This document shows positions 36,001 through 47,730 of a DNA stretch of 64,000 nt, one piece after another; the first letter of the stretch is position 1, and every line of letters begins with the position of its first letter. Under the pieces are notes generated by a model. That model was not told the origin of the DNA. It ran no database searches and saw nothing but the letters and a program-made list of their open reading frames with translations. A program made the translations under genes and the position numbers. Location of the stretch: NCBI RefSeq assembly GCF_914767665.1, contig NC_059501.1, positions 68,980,798 to 69,044,797 on the forward strand, written 5' to 3'. This DNA is from Harmonia axyridis. Its lineage: Eukaryota; Arthropoda; Insecta; Coleoptera; Coccinellidae.

Positions 36001-38394
36001 ACTAAAGGCAATGAAAAAAGACAATTATGAAATCATGACAGCGCGTACGTGCAGAATATGTCCTCTTTGTATTTGGTTAGTTTGGAAATTGGAATCTGAA
36101 ATATAATGCTTGTTTCAATGAAAACAGGCCTGGTTTTCAATAAGTCACATCTGCAAAAATATTTCCTATTTTGTTTTGCTATCATAAAAATTATTTTGGT
36201 TTGTTGGAGAATCAAAAATAATGATTGCTTATTTCCTATAGCTTATGAATTGAAAAGCTTTGTTTCATTTCTGTTACCCATGTTCCTATATGTATACATA
36301 TCAACAGATTGGCACATTCGATCAATTCACGTCTTTTTTTAAGCTGAATGAACCTAGTGCCATTCTGAAGAAAAATGTGATTTTTTTCGGAGGGAAAATA
36401 TTAGTATAGTGGAAAAAGGTACATGAAAAATTTTAAGAAAAGATACTAACAGATGGGGAAATATTTGATTCTATTTAAATCACTATCATTACATTCTGTG
36501 AACATCCATATTGATTGATTTTGCTGTTTCGTTGTATGAATATTAATTACCTTGATGAGAAACAAAGAGCCTATTTTCAAATCATTTGAAATTCTCGAAT
36601 AGCTACAACTTGATCAGATACAATTTCTCAAGTATAAACGTAGGTCTGATTCCTCCACTGTATTATAGAAGAGATAGTGAATTCAAGATTAACCTTTTGG
36701 GTGAACATTTTACACCTTAAATGTGAATAAGATGCGGAATAGGCTAAACGACTTTGAAGAAACCGCTTAAAATTTGGAGAGTTTTTTTCGATCCCTTATT
36801 CTCTCCAGGTAAATATTGGCGAATCAGATCCGGGAGAAGTCAGAAGCTAGTCATTAATGCGCCAATTTGGAGTCCACATAACTGTAAATATTTATATATG
36901 TGGTTACCAAGGGTGTAATGTGCGCATAACTGACGAGAACATCAGGGGTCTTCTCATTTTCAGATTGAAATGTAACGCGTCAAAATGTTTTGCACATAAG
37001 AATTATTTTTATATGGATTTGATGATCATCTAAGTTCTCATCTGATTAAATTAAAATTAAATATCAAACATTTTTTCATTCAGCTGGAAGTTGACAATTT
37101 CCGAATAATAATATCTGCTAATACGATTTCTTGATATTCACTTCATTGAGTTGAAATAATTTTGGGCAGGTGACTGGATATAGCACCATATCATATTTCT
37201 TGAAGGCGAGCCTTCTTATTGTTCATTTCAATCAACTGTCATATCCCACGTAAATTGCCATTCTTATTTTCAATTCCCACCTGAGAAACTCTACCAATAG
37301 ATTATTCATGCAATTTCATGGAAACGCTCTAAATACGTCATATTTTGCGGATCGCTACATAGCGGATACACAGGGTAATCAATTTGAGTGACAATATAAA
37401 GGAATATTCTCATTTTAAAAGGATGATTTGATGTATCTGTATTGAAAGTGTTTATAGAGAATAAGCATACCTCGATGGATTTTCTACCAATTCTTACTGA
37501 GGAACGAACATCATAACATGGATTGATTGATTCTTCTTTTGAATTGATATTTTCAGATTTGTTATGCTTAGTATTTTATATATCTGGATATGTTATGCAT
37601 ATGTTGTGTACCAGCTACGATTTCTCTTTAGGGCCAGATGTAACAATTTTGATTCTGGCCCGAAGGTGAAACAGTCGATAGCATCAAAATCTCCAAATAA
37701 ACTTTTTGTAAAAAGTGTGTGGACAAATTCCATGAACATTTTTCTAGGGTTTGGTCCATAACTAATAGACCTTAATGATCAATTAATTCATTATAATCAT
37801 GCAAAAAATTTTTTTAAACATTTTTCATACGTAAAAATGCTTCTGATGAAGTGTTTCCTAGTAGTGAATGATTCGAACAAATCAAAATAATTGAGCATTT
37901 GTAAAAATGAAATTTCGCAACGTTCTGTCTATATGATATTTCCGCTCAAGAGGAGGTACACTCCTAGCTTGAATATCCTTGCCACTAATTCGATTTTGTG
38001 TTTCAGCCCATCTCTATAATAAGCACTTACAAAAGATGGTAACCAAATGAAATTCAAAATTCGAATTTTTTGTGCCTATTTGATTACACTATAACTCTCT
38101 TACGGAACGAAAAATGCAGCATGTGGTGTTCACACATCAATAGCGCATACATAATTCATCGATAATAACCCACACACTCGAAACATTCAGCATTTAAAAA
38201 TTCGAATAGGCGAAAGCATGATGAAATTTTTATGGATTCTTGAATATCAAACCTCAATTCGATGCATTTTCCTGAAAATGTAATGTCAGATTATACAATC
38301 ACCGGCAAAAAAACTCGGCCATCTCAATTTTTGTTGAAGTTCGTTGACCAAGAACTTTCGTAATTTTTCACCGATTTTAATTGATTTTACGCCA
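33071..38394. other. Long non-coding stretch
   Basis: No protein-coding region is recognised. About 33600-33760 is GC-richer than its surroundings but has no coding frame. ATCGGGTGTCCCAAGGTGAG near 33989 and GGGACATCCGGTA near 34162 face each other and may be an old MITE of about 180 bases. The 102-codon minus-strand frame at 35563-35871 has no recognisable domain. Confidence 0.45.
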
Positions 38395-39400
38395 AATTAA
38401 AGATGAATTCTTTGGTATTAAAACGAACTCTAGACAACTTTTCCAAAAATATTGATAGCTTATTTATACGGGATGAAAAAACATGTATTTGTAGTCCCCG
38501 TGGAAGAGTTCGGGAAATTTGTAGAGTTTACGCTCAGTTTATCAGAAGGACCATCCTTTTCGACATTTTTCAATTTTTATTTCACCTTGATATCTTCATT
38601 TCTCTTGAAGGTACACCTATTTAAATGAAAGTCTGATGGAATTGTTTTAGGGAGAAAATTTAATTGCTAATGTTTTAATTTCAACAGAAATTTGAAACAA
38701 AAAAAACCTAATTGGTATTTTTCAATATTTCGTATGCCCACCTCTAGCGGAAATAACTGGACACAATCACCGAGACGATAAGATGAATAAAGAGATCTTG
38801 AGGAATTGCGTCATGTTTAGATTGCAACGCAAAACGCCGTTCGCCAAGTGTTTTGGGATGTTCAATCGGATTCAAATGCCGGCTACATGCAGGCCATTCT
38901 AATCGTTGGATATCAACCTCATCTAAAAATTGGTTAACAATATTTGCTACATGCAGTATTGCATTGTCGTGCATCAAAATGAAGTCATCTCCAAAAAAAT
39001 GAAGCATAACGAACCAGGTACAGCTTCCCGAAGTCGTCTTTCATGTAACGTTGAGCATTCAGAGCTCCATTTTCAATAGTAATTCGTTACGTGCTGCTCT
39101 TGATATACCGGCCTGTTCCTAGAGCTTGGCATTTTATTGAATTCCAGGATCTCATTCGAATACGTGTTTCTACAGAAGGAATCCAGATATCAAGGTGAAG
39201 AAAAAATTGAAAGATGGTGAAAAGGATGGTCTTTTTAATGAACTGAGCGTAAATTCTACAAATTTGTCGAACTGTTCCAAAGGGTTGGAATCAAATACTT
39301 GTTTTTTTACCCTGTTCAAATGAGCTATCAACATCTTTGAAAAAATTTTCTGGACTTTGTTTCAATACCAAAAAATTCATATTCAATATGGTATAGGAAA
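38395..39400 (-). mobile_element. Tc1-like element relic with about 240-bp inverted terminal repeats
   Basis: Left sequence 38395-38632 (through TTTACGCTCAGTT and CCTTGATATCT) is mirrored at about 39155-39400. The two arms align over about 240 bases at roughly 75-80% by eye. Between them is part of a Tc1-type transposase on the minus strand. Long inverted repeats are known in some Tc1-like families. Exact outer ends are blurred. Confidence 0.65.
38744..39110 (-). pseudogene. Tc1-like transposase, C-terminal fragment
   Basis: Minus-strand frames give AARNELLLKMEL and a KTTSGSCTW stretch, then the open piece 38744-39007: FFGDDFILMHDNAILHVANI with the second catalytic Asp, VDIQRLEWPACSRHLNPIEH carrying the third catalytic residue region (family pattern WPARSPDLNPIEHLWD), and LGERRFALQ. 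The first Asp region and the N-terminal paired-like domain are gone. Mutations in the NPIEH context and upstream stops show it is dead. It lies between the long inverted repeats of its element. Confidence 0.75.
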
Positions 39401-39499
39401 TTAAAAAGCTAAAAATTAAGGAAGTACCCGGTTTCTATTTGCTAACTGCAGAAATTCTGAGAAAACTGCACAAAAGGTTATATTATTATCTACTTAATA
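39401..39499. other. Spacer
   Basis: Short non-coding sequence between the Tc1-like relic and the Jockey-like LINE. Confidence 0.4.
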
Positions 39500-39624
39500 C
39501 ATATTATATTTAACCGTATGATGAGCCTTTCCTATGTCCTGAGACATAATGATATCCAAGACAAACAAACCTGAATACGACGTCAGATCTTATAGACCCA
39601 TAAGCCTTTTACCAATTCTAGGTA

Positions 39625-40909
39625 TATGGTTTGTGAATAAGTCTTTCCCCTTTTTTTTCAATTTTTAGCCTTTATTGTGAAAAAATGGTTACAAATGAAT
39701 TATTGAAAGTATTGGCCATCGCTAGCTACAACTTTTCCCCATCTTTCTGGCAACATACGAATCCCGTTGCGAAAAAATTCGACCGGTTTGGCCTCTATCC
39801 AGTCATCCACCCATTTTTTGGCTTCCTCGTAGGAATGGAAGTGCTGGTCAGCCAGGCCATGCGTCATCGATCTGAAGAGATGGTAATCAGACGGAGCAAT
39901 GTCTGGACTATACGGCGGGTGGGGTAGGACTTCCCATTTGAGCGTTTCTAAGTATGTTTTCACCGGCTGTGCAACATGTGGGCGAGCATTGTCATGTTGC
40001 AAAATAACTTTGTCGTGCCTGTCGGAGTATTGTGGCCGTTTTTCTCGCAGTGCGCGGCTCAAACGCATCAATTGTCGTCGATAGACCTCGCCTGTGATCC
40101 TTTCATTCGGTTTCAGAAGCTCATAGTAAACCACACCTAGCTGGTCCCACCATATACAGAGCATGAGCTTGGCGCCATGAATATTTGGCTTGGCCGTCGA
40201 TGATGATGCATGGCCGGGTAGTCCCCATGATTTTCTTCGCTTCGGATTATCGTAACGGATCCACTTTTCATCGCCAGTCACGATACGATGCAGAAAACCC
40301 TTTCTTTTATGTCGCTGAAGCAGCTGTTCGCAAGTGAAAAAACGCCGTTCGACGTCTCTCAGCTTCAGTTCGTACGGCACCCAATTTCCTTGCTTTTGGA
40401 TCATTCCCATGGCTTTCAAACGCTTGAAAATGGTTGTTCGGTCAACTCCCAATGCTTCAGCAAGTTCTTCTTGCGTTTGACACGAATCTTCATCAAGCAA
40501 AGTCGCCAATTCTTGATCTTCAAAGATTTGCGGCCGCCCGGAACGCTCCTTGTCTTCCACGTCGAAATCGCCACTTTTGAAGCGTCGAAACCATCCGCGA
40601 ACACTTGAATCATCGACACAACCTTCTCCATAAGCTTCCTAAAGCAACCGATGCGCCTCGGCAGCAGATTTCTTCAAATTGAACCAATAAAGTGAAACTT
40701 CCCGCAAATGACGTCGACTCGGCTCAAATTTCGACATTTTCACGATTTCAAAAATTTATGATGCAAAAAAATTTCAACTAATGTGTTAGTGTGGAATTGT
40801 TGACAGATGAATAAGCTTTGATTATGACATATGTAACCATTAAATACTCGCACAGTATTGGTGGCGCCATCTCTTACAAAAAACGGGAAAGACTTATTCA
40901 CACACCTGA
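39625..40909 (-). mobile_element. Mos1-like mariner, 1285 bp, complete with TIRs and TA duplication
   Basis: The element is bounded by inverted repeats of about 25 bases (GTGAATAAGTCTTTCCC is identical in both arms, with a few mismatches at the very tips) and by TA on each side (39623-39624, 40910-40911). Its length is almost exactly that of Mos1. Removing it and one TA joins the flanking Jockey reading frame without a break, so the insertion is precise and younger than that LINE. It carries one transposase gene on the minus strand. Confidence 0.92.
39700..40737 (-). pseudogene. Mos1-like (mauritiana subfamily) mariner transposase, full length with one stop codon
   Basis: Starting at the ATG 40735-40737, the frame runs 345 codons to a stop at 39700-39702, the same length as Mos1. 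It is interrupted only by a TAG at codon 33 (40639-40641). The N-terminal HTH includes LKKSAAEAHRLL before the stop and GWFRRFKSGDFDV after it; the second HTH includes TQEELAEALGVDRTTIFKRL. WVPYEL at 119-124 replaces the usual WVPHEL. All three catalytic Asp residues are present at the Mos1 positions: D156 in TGDEKW, D249 in LQHDNARPH, D284 in PDIAPSDYHLF. The enzyme would bind the element's terminal repeats and cut and paste at TA. With the stop it cannot be made in full, although a downstream start could give a product lacking the first HTH. This is the youngest-looking transposase in the window. Confidence 0.93.
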
Positions 40910-42000
40910 TAAATTATTTGAAAAACTTCTACTCAAGAGATTGAAGAAAGATATAGACCTTCATACAATACTACCCAACCATCAACTTGGATTTAGGGAA
41001 AACCATTCGGCAAGCCATCAAATACATCGTGTGATAAACAGCATATCCAGAAGAAAATAAATATGGTACTGCTGTATTCCTGGATTCATCGCAAGCGTTC
41101 GACAAGGTTTGGCATAATGACCTACTCTAAAAATTGAAACACCTTCTTCTTCAGCCATACTACTTAATTCTGAAATCATATCTTACCAATCGATATTTTG
41201 CTCTATCTGAACCAACTAAAATAAAAGCAGGAGTACCACAGGGAAGTATACTGGGTCCACTATTTTGTCTCATATGTACATCCGACATTCCAGAGAATCA
41301 GAACACGACAAAAGCATCATTTGCAGATGCCATAGCAACACACACAACCCATGAAAATGCGGCTACACCTTCCGAAATGTACAATCACATCTGAATGAAC
41401 TGGAGGAATGTTATCGAAAATAGCGCCTAACCATCAATGAAACAAAATCAGTCCAAATAACTTACACCAATAAACGAAACATATGTCCTCCAGTTAAAAT
41501 AATTGAAAATCAAATCCCGGTAAAAACAGAAACCAAATACCTAGTAATCTGCTTAGACCAACGCCTCACCTGGAAACAACACATTCCAGCTAAAAAGGCG
41601 GAAATAAATATCAAATTCCGACAAATCTACTGGCTACTAGGCAGAAAATCCAAGCTATCTCTCCAAACCAAGGTACTAATTTACAAAGCCATAATTAAAC
41701 CAATATGGACATACGGCATTTAACCCTGGGGATGTGTCAAGGCCTCAAATATCCAAATAATATAGAGGCTGCATCAAAAATTGTTCGATCGTTAACAGAT
41801 GCACCATGGTACTTTTCCAATCTGACCATACATAATGATTTGAAAATCCCCTTTATTATTGATGGAATAAAAAAGCAATCAAGAAAATATCAACAAAACC
41901 TGGAAGGGCATGATAATAGCATCACAGACCAACTAGCAGAAAACCCGTTCAACAGAAGGAGACTACAGAAAACTTGGCCAATTGACTTCAATTGAAATTT

Positions 42001-43026
42001 TATGAATATAAAGTGTCAATATGTTTGATAACTTCTACATGTTATTTTAAATTCACCACATTCACTTAATACTTGTGTAGAGTAGATTGAAAACTTCAAT
42101 AAAGTATATAACAAAAATTGCTGTAAAAATAATTGAAATCGATTTAAAAGTACTTGGAAAGAAAATTTCAGGTGGCCAAGTTTTTCCCGGTGAGTGTATA
42201 TGGTCAAAAATGAATTAATTTGAAAGGATAATTTTTAAATCAATGAGGACTCGCCTTTTCACACGTATATCATGGAAATACTGATGCTCATTGCGCCACC
42301 CGCTAAATATGATTATCGTCTATTTATTTGGAACCAAATCGGTAAAATGATTCAATAAATCAACACTGGCCTCAAAGGCAATATTGTTTTACCCTTTCCA
42401 TCCAAACTCGGTGGATCGAAAATTAATTGAATTATTTTTATCATTCCAGTCAACTCACTGAAAACATTGTTTTTCTCATACCGATTACAAATGTACACCT
42501 TTAAATGCTTCATTCGGTTGTAAATTATAAATTAATTTAGTTAATTATTTCAGATCACGCAAAGTTGAATTAGTCCTAATTGAATGATCCACCCTGCTGT
42601 TTTGAGAGCGTGTTTTTAACGATAATTCCTGAGATCTGGACGGGATCGCTGTTTTAACCAGACGGTCCCCATACATCAGCAATATCCATTCGCATAATAT
42701 TAGTTTTATGTCAGAATGTGTGCAGAAGGGAACTTTCAAAGGAAAATCTCCGACGACCATGCTGGAAGCTAGTTATTCATAGTCATCATCATATCAAACA
42801 ACTGTTCTTCCTATATGCTTCGAGAATACGCACCCTAGGAAGCTGGAAGGGTAAGAATTGTAAATCGTAGAGTAAGGGTGAAATGTTACAGTGAAACAAG
42901 GGGCTTCTGTTACTAATGATCTATTGTTCCCTTTTTTGAGGAAAGTTACTATATCGGAAGCTACTTCCTGTTTGTTCCAGATTTCTTGATTAATTAATTT
43001 TACGGTTTCACTTGCTTTGGGGGATA
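42001..43026. other. Non-coding stretch
   Basis: No gene. It probably begins with the 3' UTR of the Jockey-like relic. A 121-codon frame on the minus strand (42794-43159) crosses a transposon end and has no recognisable domain. Confidence 0.45.
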
Positions 43027-43028
43027 TA

Positions 43029-44200
43029 CAGGGTGCGGCTTGAGATATTGAATTATCTCGAAAACTATGTAGGTTCTTTAGAAAAAGATGTTTCAAATGA
43101 AAATTGTTTGGTATCGACAGGGACAGAAAATGAACATATTTTTTCAACTTTGACTTCAAGGTTATTTCAAGGTGACCTTGATTTTTTTATAAAGTCGAAC
43201 CTAGTGGTTAAATACCAGTTCTGACCCTATATCTAAAAATTACAGATGTTTTCATCATTTTTTTTCAATTCGATACATTGTAAAACTTAAACTTTAAAAT
43301 TTTAGATAGGGTTGAAATTTTTCTTCTTCGAACGATTCCAAAGATAAACCAAAATCCAACCACCATACGCCATCTAGAACTCTTCTCGGGAATCATAAGA
43401 TGCTTTTCGCATGCAATTTGGTACAAAAATCAAATGCTATTGTTTCATTTCACTTTGTACATATTATTTATTTACTTTCTATTTTAACTTATATATTTCA
43501 TTATTATTACAACGAGTATTTAGCTTTTGTTATCTGTATTGGCTTTCCTAAATTCTTTGTCTAGTGGAGGGATCTTAGAAACTCTTTGACCTACAAAAAA
43601 TTGATGGCACATTTTTGGGCTCGGTTTTTTAGAGAATGAATTTGGTGAATAGAGCAACCTCATAATTTCAACTGTTTTCAAGTTATAAGAGAAAAAATTT
43701 TTTGACAAAGCCTAGTTTCACGTTTTTAGGTATGTCAATTCAGAAAAAATGAGAATATGGAGAATTGGAAAACCAGAAAATTTTGTATTGAGACACCCCT
43801 TCATTCAATGGTACATTGACAGCAGACCGCTATAGGAAAAAAATTCTTGTACCATTCATTGGTGAATTGAATTTTGAGAAATTGACTGAAAGCTTTTTCC
43901 AACAAAAGATGGAGCAAGAGCACACCGGGCTACAATCATCACACCTTGGGATTATTTTTGGAGGCTCATTTGAGGAAAAAGTATTCACCAATATCATCAC
44001 AAAAAGATGTGAAAAATGTTTAGAACAGAGAGGTGGTCATTTTCATCAGCTTCTTCAATTCAAATTATGTTTTTGTATGGTTAAGAATTAAATGAAAGTC
44101 TCATGTTCCTTACTTTTATTTCTCGCATAAATTCTCAACTTGTTTCAATCCAAATGGAAATAATTTCCAGCTGATTTTTTGATATGCCTCAACTGAAAGT
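43029..44200 (+). mobile_element. Mariner-like relic with CAGGGTG terminus
   Basis: A clear left terminus TACAGGGTGCGGCTTGAGAT (TA at 43027-43028) is followed by about 780 non-coding bases and then transposase fragments (43811-44070). The right terminus is not obvious; it should lie shortly after the end of the coding remnant. The link between a CAGGGTG end and a mariner-type transposase matters for interpreting the palindromes in this window. Confidence 0.5.
43811..44070 (+). pseudogene. Mariner-like transposase, C-terminal remnant with internal deletion
   Basis: The frame reads LTADRYRKKILVPFIGELNF, then EKLTESFFQQ, which corresponds to the region just before the second catalytic Asp (family FQQDGAxxH). 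Here that motif is damaged (FFQQKMEQEHTG). After FGGSFEE it jumps to FTNIITKRCEKCLEQRGGHF and HQLL, the typical end of this type of transposase. The stretch with the third Asp (WPPRSPDLxPxDFFLWG in intact relatives) is deleted. The first third of the protein is not recognisable upstream. Non-functional. Identification rests on the two conserved ends, TADRYR and EQRGGHF. Confidence 0.72.
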
Positions 44201-44873
44201 TTTCAGAATCCTTATATTTTATCGATTCATGAGAACTTGACAATGAAAATTGCAAGTTGAAGGAAACTCCCTGAATCGAGAGGTAATTAGCTCAAGAAAG
44301 TCGAAAATTGAACAGGAGGTTTTGTCACTTACATTTGTTTACATACTTTGAATTTGGGAACTAGATGGTACAAGATAAGCGCTACTTGTATAATAATTAC
44401 AGAAAATCAACTCTAATTTCTCCACAGCACTCTTGACCACTAATTTAAATGAAAGCACGTCAAAACAGCTATACCGCATTGACAAATCTATCACAAAAAT
44501 TATATTCATGAATTCTAAAGCAAAATATGAAGAAAACAATAAATAAAATAATAGAACAAAGTACTTTCCAGTTATCCATATCAGTCGGAATTACTTACGA
44601 TTACTCACGAATATATGAAAGTGAAAACAATTGCTGCTACGAGTTATGACACAGAATATAATATTTCTCAGTTTTCACCGAATTGTCCTTTGACGCGAAG
44701 AACCTAGGTTGCAGGTTGTCGTTTACCACTCCTTTTAAAGATTTGAAATCTTTCAGAAGGAATAGATGAACCATTTTGCAGTATTTTTTTTATAAACCAA
44801 AGTTCAGTTTGGGTTTGTGTGCCAAGTTAATTTTGATTACTCACTATTGATGTGTACTCACTGATGAAGTGTA
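44201..44873. other. Non-coding stretch
   Basis: Nothing recognised before the solo LTR. Confidence 0.4.
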
Positions 44874-44877
44874 CTTA

Positions 44878-45704
44878 TGTAGGATCCAGTTATTTTTCCC
44901 TGTAAATAATTGCGATGGTCAACCGGATGCTTGGAGACCTATTAGTTTTTCAAGTGTCAAGGGCATGACACTTTCAGTGAATTTACAGGGAACGAATTGT
45001 TATTGTACATATAATGTAAAAAGGATGTGCAATTCTTCGAGGTGTCGAAGATATGTCATGGAGTTGTAAATCTTGAAGAGATTTATTAGGGGGTTGAGAA
45101 AGTTCGAAGACAACACGGTCGTACCAGATGTGTCACATCTGTGTATCAGGTTCTTGTCCTTCGAGAATATTCGATTTCCAGGAATCCGCGAAGATCTTTG
45201 TGGGCGGTACGGCAAAATTCTTATTGGATTAGGGGATGGTACTTTCCCTAAGGGTGTGGTCAAGCCGAAAGAAAGGAGGTCGATATTCGAGACAGGGTAA
45301 GTTCCAATCGGCAGAGAGAGAGTTCAACTTAAGCCGAAGACGAGTCAAGTTTGGTCGGTCAACTTAAGACGTAAGACGAAAAGACGGTTCGCGGACTAAA
45401 TTAAGACGAGTTAGTACGAGACGACCAAAAACTTGAAGTACGACGAAGACGTGATAAACGAAGACGTTTCGAGTAATCAATCGAGTTAAAGACGAAATTC
45501 AGTACCGTAGTAAGAAACTTGTAATTAAGACGTAATTAGGATCTTCTCAATACTGAGTTTGTACTGTATGAGTGTGGCTTTGTAAATAGATGTAAATAAT
45601 TGAAAAGAGTTTAATTAAAACAAATCCAACAAAGTCACGGAGAAAAAGACGAAAGGCCAGGTAATCGAATCATACCTCTAGACGATCGATTAACCAAGCC
45701 TACA
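44878..45704. repeat. Solo LTR, 827 bp, with CTTA target duplication
   Basis: The sequence begins TGTAGGATCCAG and ends AAGCCTACA, so it has TG...CA ends with a short inverted repeat TGTAG/CTACA. CTTA lies directly on both sides (44874-44877 and 45705-45708). No primer-binding site or internal domain follows, so it is a solo LTR left by recombination. A second copy occupies 54754-57096. The 3' half (about 45310-45560) is rich in GACGA and AAGACG blocks. Family (gypsy or BEL/Pao) cannot be told from the LTR alone. Confidence 0.75.
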
Positions 45705-45708
45705 CTTA

Positions 45709-46388
45709 TAGGATTATGTAGGTAATACCCATTTCACACTTAAAGTGATCATTCTGAGATTTGATTTTATCGGTCAGGGAAAACCGTTTATGATTCAGGG
45801 GTGCGAATGCGGTATTGTATTAAACAATTAACCATGATGCACCTTAGGTGACGGAAGGACTCAATGTCAAAGCCAACACAGAATACAACCGGTTCTCTTC
45901 GCACAAGCTTTGAGCTTATGGAGGGACAGAAGCTTAGGGGAGTTGGGATAATTGAACATGGAACAGTCATCAAACAAATTGTCTCTCGTAGATTTCTATA
46001 TACACTTCGTGGTATGGAATTTAAAAACTTTCAACATTTATTTTGGTAACAACATATCGAATTTCAACATCTCTGTGGTTTTTAACGAATGGATAGGGCG
46101 AAAACAAAGAGTCTGTGTTGTCTGTTGAAATTCATTCGATTTCACAGACTTTGCATAATATTGAGTTGAGGTTGCTGAAGCGATTTGTTAAAACTTTAAT
46201 TCGAGATCGTTTTCGCTAGGATTTCCTGGATTAGCACGGTAAAACTGGAAACCGTTATAAGGCGTAGTGAAAAGGAATCCATTGTTTTTGCATGAATAAC
46301 AAGGCTTTAATTACCACAGTTAGAACGATCCGATTCAAGTCGAATGTGCCCAGTTTTATTCGTTAGCTTTATTTTCATTTTGAAGGTT
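45709..46388. other. Non-coding stretch
   Basis: No supported gene or repeat. Confidence 0.4.
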
Positions 46389-46925
46389 ATCCAGAGTGTT
46401 TCATTGGGTAAACGGAAATACTTCACAGGTGCATAGGTGGCACCAAGGCGGTTCTGGAGATACCCCATTTATTGGCTCTTACTGTCTTCGTAGCCGAAAT
46501 ACAGGGTGTTTTATGAATTTTGCCCGTTTCTTTCTGAGGCCAAACGAACCACCCGGTATATTTTCTTCATATTGCGCAAATATGTTTCTAATTGAGAGCC
46601 CAAACGTATCATGCAATAACCGCCTTGAAAATCCAGGTCCGGACTAACAAAAATTATGAATTATTTGAATCCTCGAAACAACATCGGAATTTTGAAAATC
46701 TGTTCGAATATTCGGAAACACCACTAAAAACTAAACTGAGACGTGTACTTCAAATTTTCGCGCAGACAATTTTACTGCACAAATTTTCAACGTAAAAGTG
46801 AAGTTTCTGAGAACTTGGATACCTGAAAGTGGTTAGAAGTGATTTTTAACAATGAATTATCAAAAATATTGTATCTCCAGAACCGCATTGGTGAAGTATT
46901 TCCGTTTCCCTATGGAACACCCTGT
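46389..46925. mobile_element. Mariner-type MITE, about 537 bp
   Basis: The right end, read inward as TACAGGGTGTTCCATAGGGA, and the left end, TCCAGAGTGTTTCATTGGGT, are inverted repeats. Both go on to AAACGGAAATACTTCAC and then GGTTCTGGAGATAC, giving arms of about 70-85 bases; the left arm has a 20-base extra piece. TA flanks the right end; the left flank is degenerate. An internal TACAGGGTGTTTTATG motif near 46501 suggests a further nested end. It lies against, and seems to cut, the 3' end of the mariner relic at 46926-47730. Confidence 0.7.
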
Positions 46926-47730
46926 ATATCATCATGCCTCTCTCATAGAAGCTCCCTTCCCTATTGGCAAAAATTTGAGACAGTCGATTTTCACGAGCCT
47001 CTCTTGGAGTGAACTTTCCACCAGCAAAATTGTTCGCCTTGTACTGAAACAGATGGTTATCACTTGGTGCCAGGTCCGGACTATAAGGTGGGTGCCTAAG
47101 AACCTCCCAATCAAGCTCCCGGACCTTCTGGCGAGACACTATCGATGTGTATGCCTTGCGTTGCCCTGATGGAATACAATTCCTCTCCCATTGGCCAAAT
47201 CTGACCGCTTCTGGGCGATTGTTTCCTTCGGGTTGTCCAATTGTTGACAGTACAGTTCCGAAATAACAGTTGTGCTGTAGGGGGGCAGCTCATAGTAGAC
47301 CTGTCAATCATACCTAACAAACTCTTTCTGGTTGTCAATCCTAGCTGGCCACCGTTTTCGCCGGCTCGCCGCGTTTCAACCATGACCGTTTTCGCTTGAC
47401 GTTGTCGTAAGTCCAAACATTCAATCAGCAGTCACACACTCCTTCAAAAATGGGTCTATTTGGTTGTGGTTCAGCAGCGATTTGTAGATGGAAATTTGCT
47501 CTTGGGCAATCGAAAGAGTACTTACATAACGGCCAAACTCGACAATGTCCATGGTTTTATTGACATTTTCGAGAATTGTCCTTCCATAGCGAAATTTGAT
47601 ATCGAAATTACCGGAACAGAATGGACGAAACCTAAATTGCTTGTGATTGGCTATTACAGTATCAGAACCATGAGAACTATTTTCATTATCAGCCACCTGG
47701 CTTGCATTTTCGTCTTTATCCAAAAAAAAA
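46926..47730 (-). pseudogene. Mariner transposase relic (WVPHEL-type), internally deleted
   Basis: The minus strand reads from about 47723: NKTMDIVEFGRYVSTLSIAQ (second HTH), then directly QISIYKSLLNHNQIDPFLKE, so about 35 residues including the WVPHEL motif are missing. It goes on through RRAGENGGQLG, a damaged core, and an ETRxxREL-like stretch ending in LDWEVLRHPPYSPDLAPSDN with the third catalytic position (DNHLF for family DYHLF). The end is GKFTPREARENRLSQIFANR and FYERGMM, after which the MITE begins. Stops and shifts are frequent. It is related to the relic at 30970-31720. Not functional. Confidence 0.75.

Larger units (their letters stand above)
39500..42000 (+). pseudogene. Jockey-like non-LTR retrotransposon ORF2 relic, split by a mariner
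   Basis: The reverse transcriptase begins near 39530 with MISKTNKPEYDVRSYRPISL, is interrupted by the mariner at 39625-40909, and continues in frame with KLFEKLLLKRLKKDIDLHTI. Next come NHQLGFRENHS, SQAFDKVWH (block A), IKAGVPQGSILGPLF (block B), SFADAIATHT (block C, where the family has FADDT, so one catalytic Asp is lost), INETKSVQITYTNKR and LDQRLTWKQHI. The end has YWLLGRKSKLSLQTK, IKPIWTYGI, DAPWYFSNLTIHNDLKIPF and a final stop at 41995. Many stops and shifts make it inactive. The motif set (NAPWYVxNxxIHxDLxIP, WTYGIQLWG) is that of insect Jockey elements. The 3' UTR and poly(A) are not clear beyond 42000. Confidence 0.82.

Noticed and set aside
42794..43159. 121-codon minus-strand frame
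   Set aside because: It crosses the CAGGGTG terminus at 43029 and shows no domain or codon pattern suggesting a gene.
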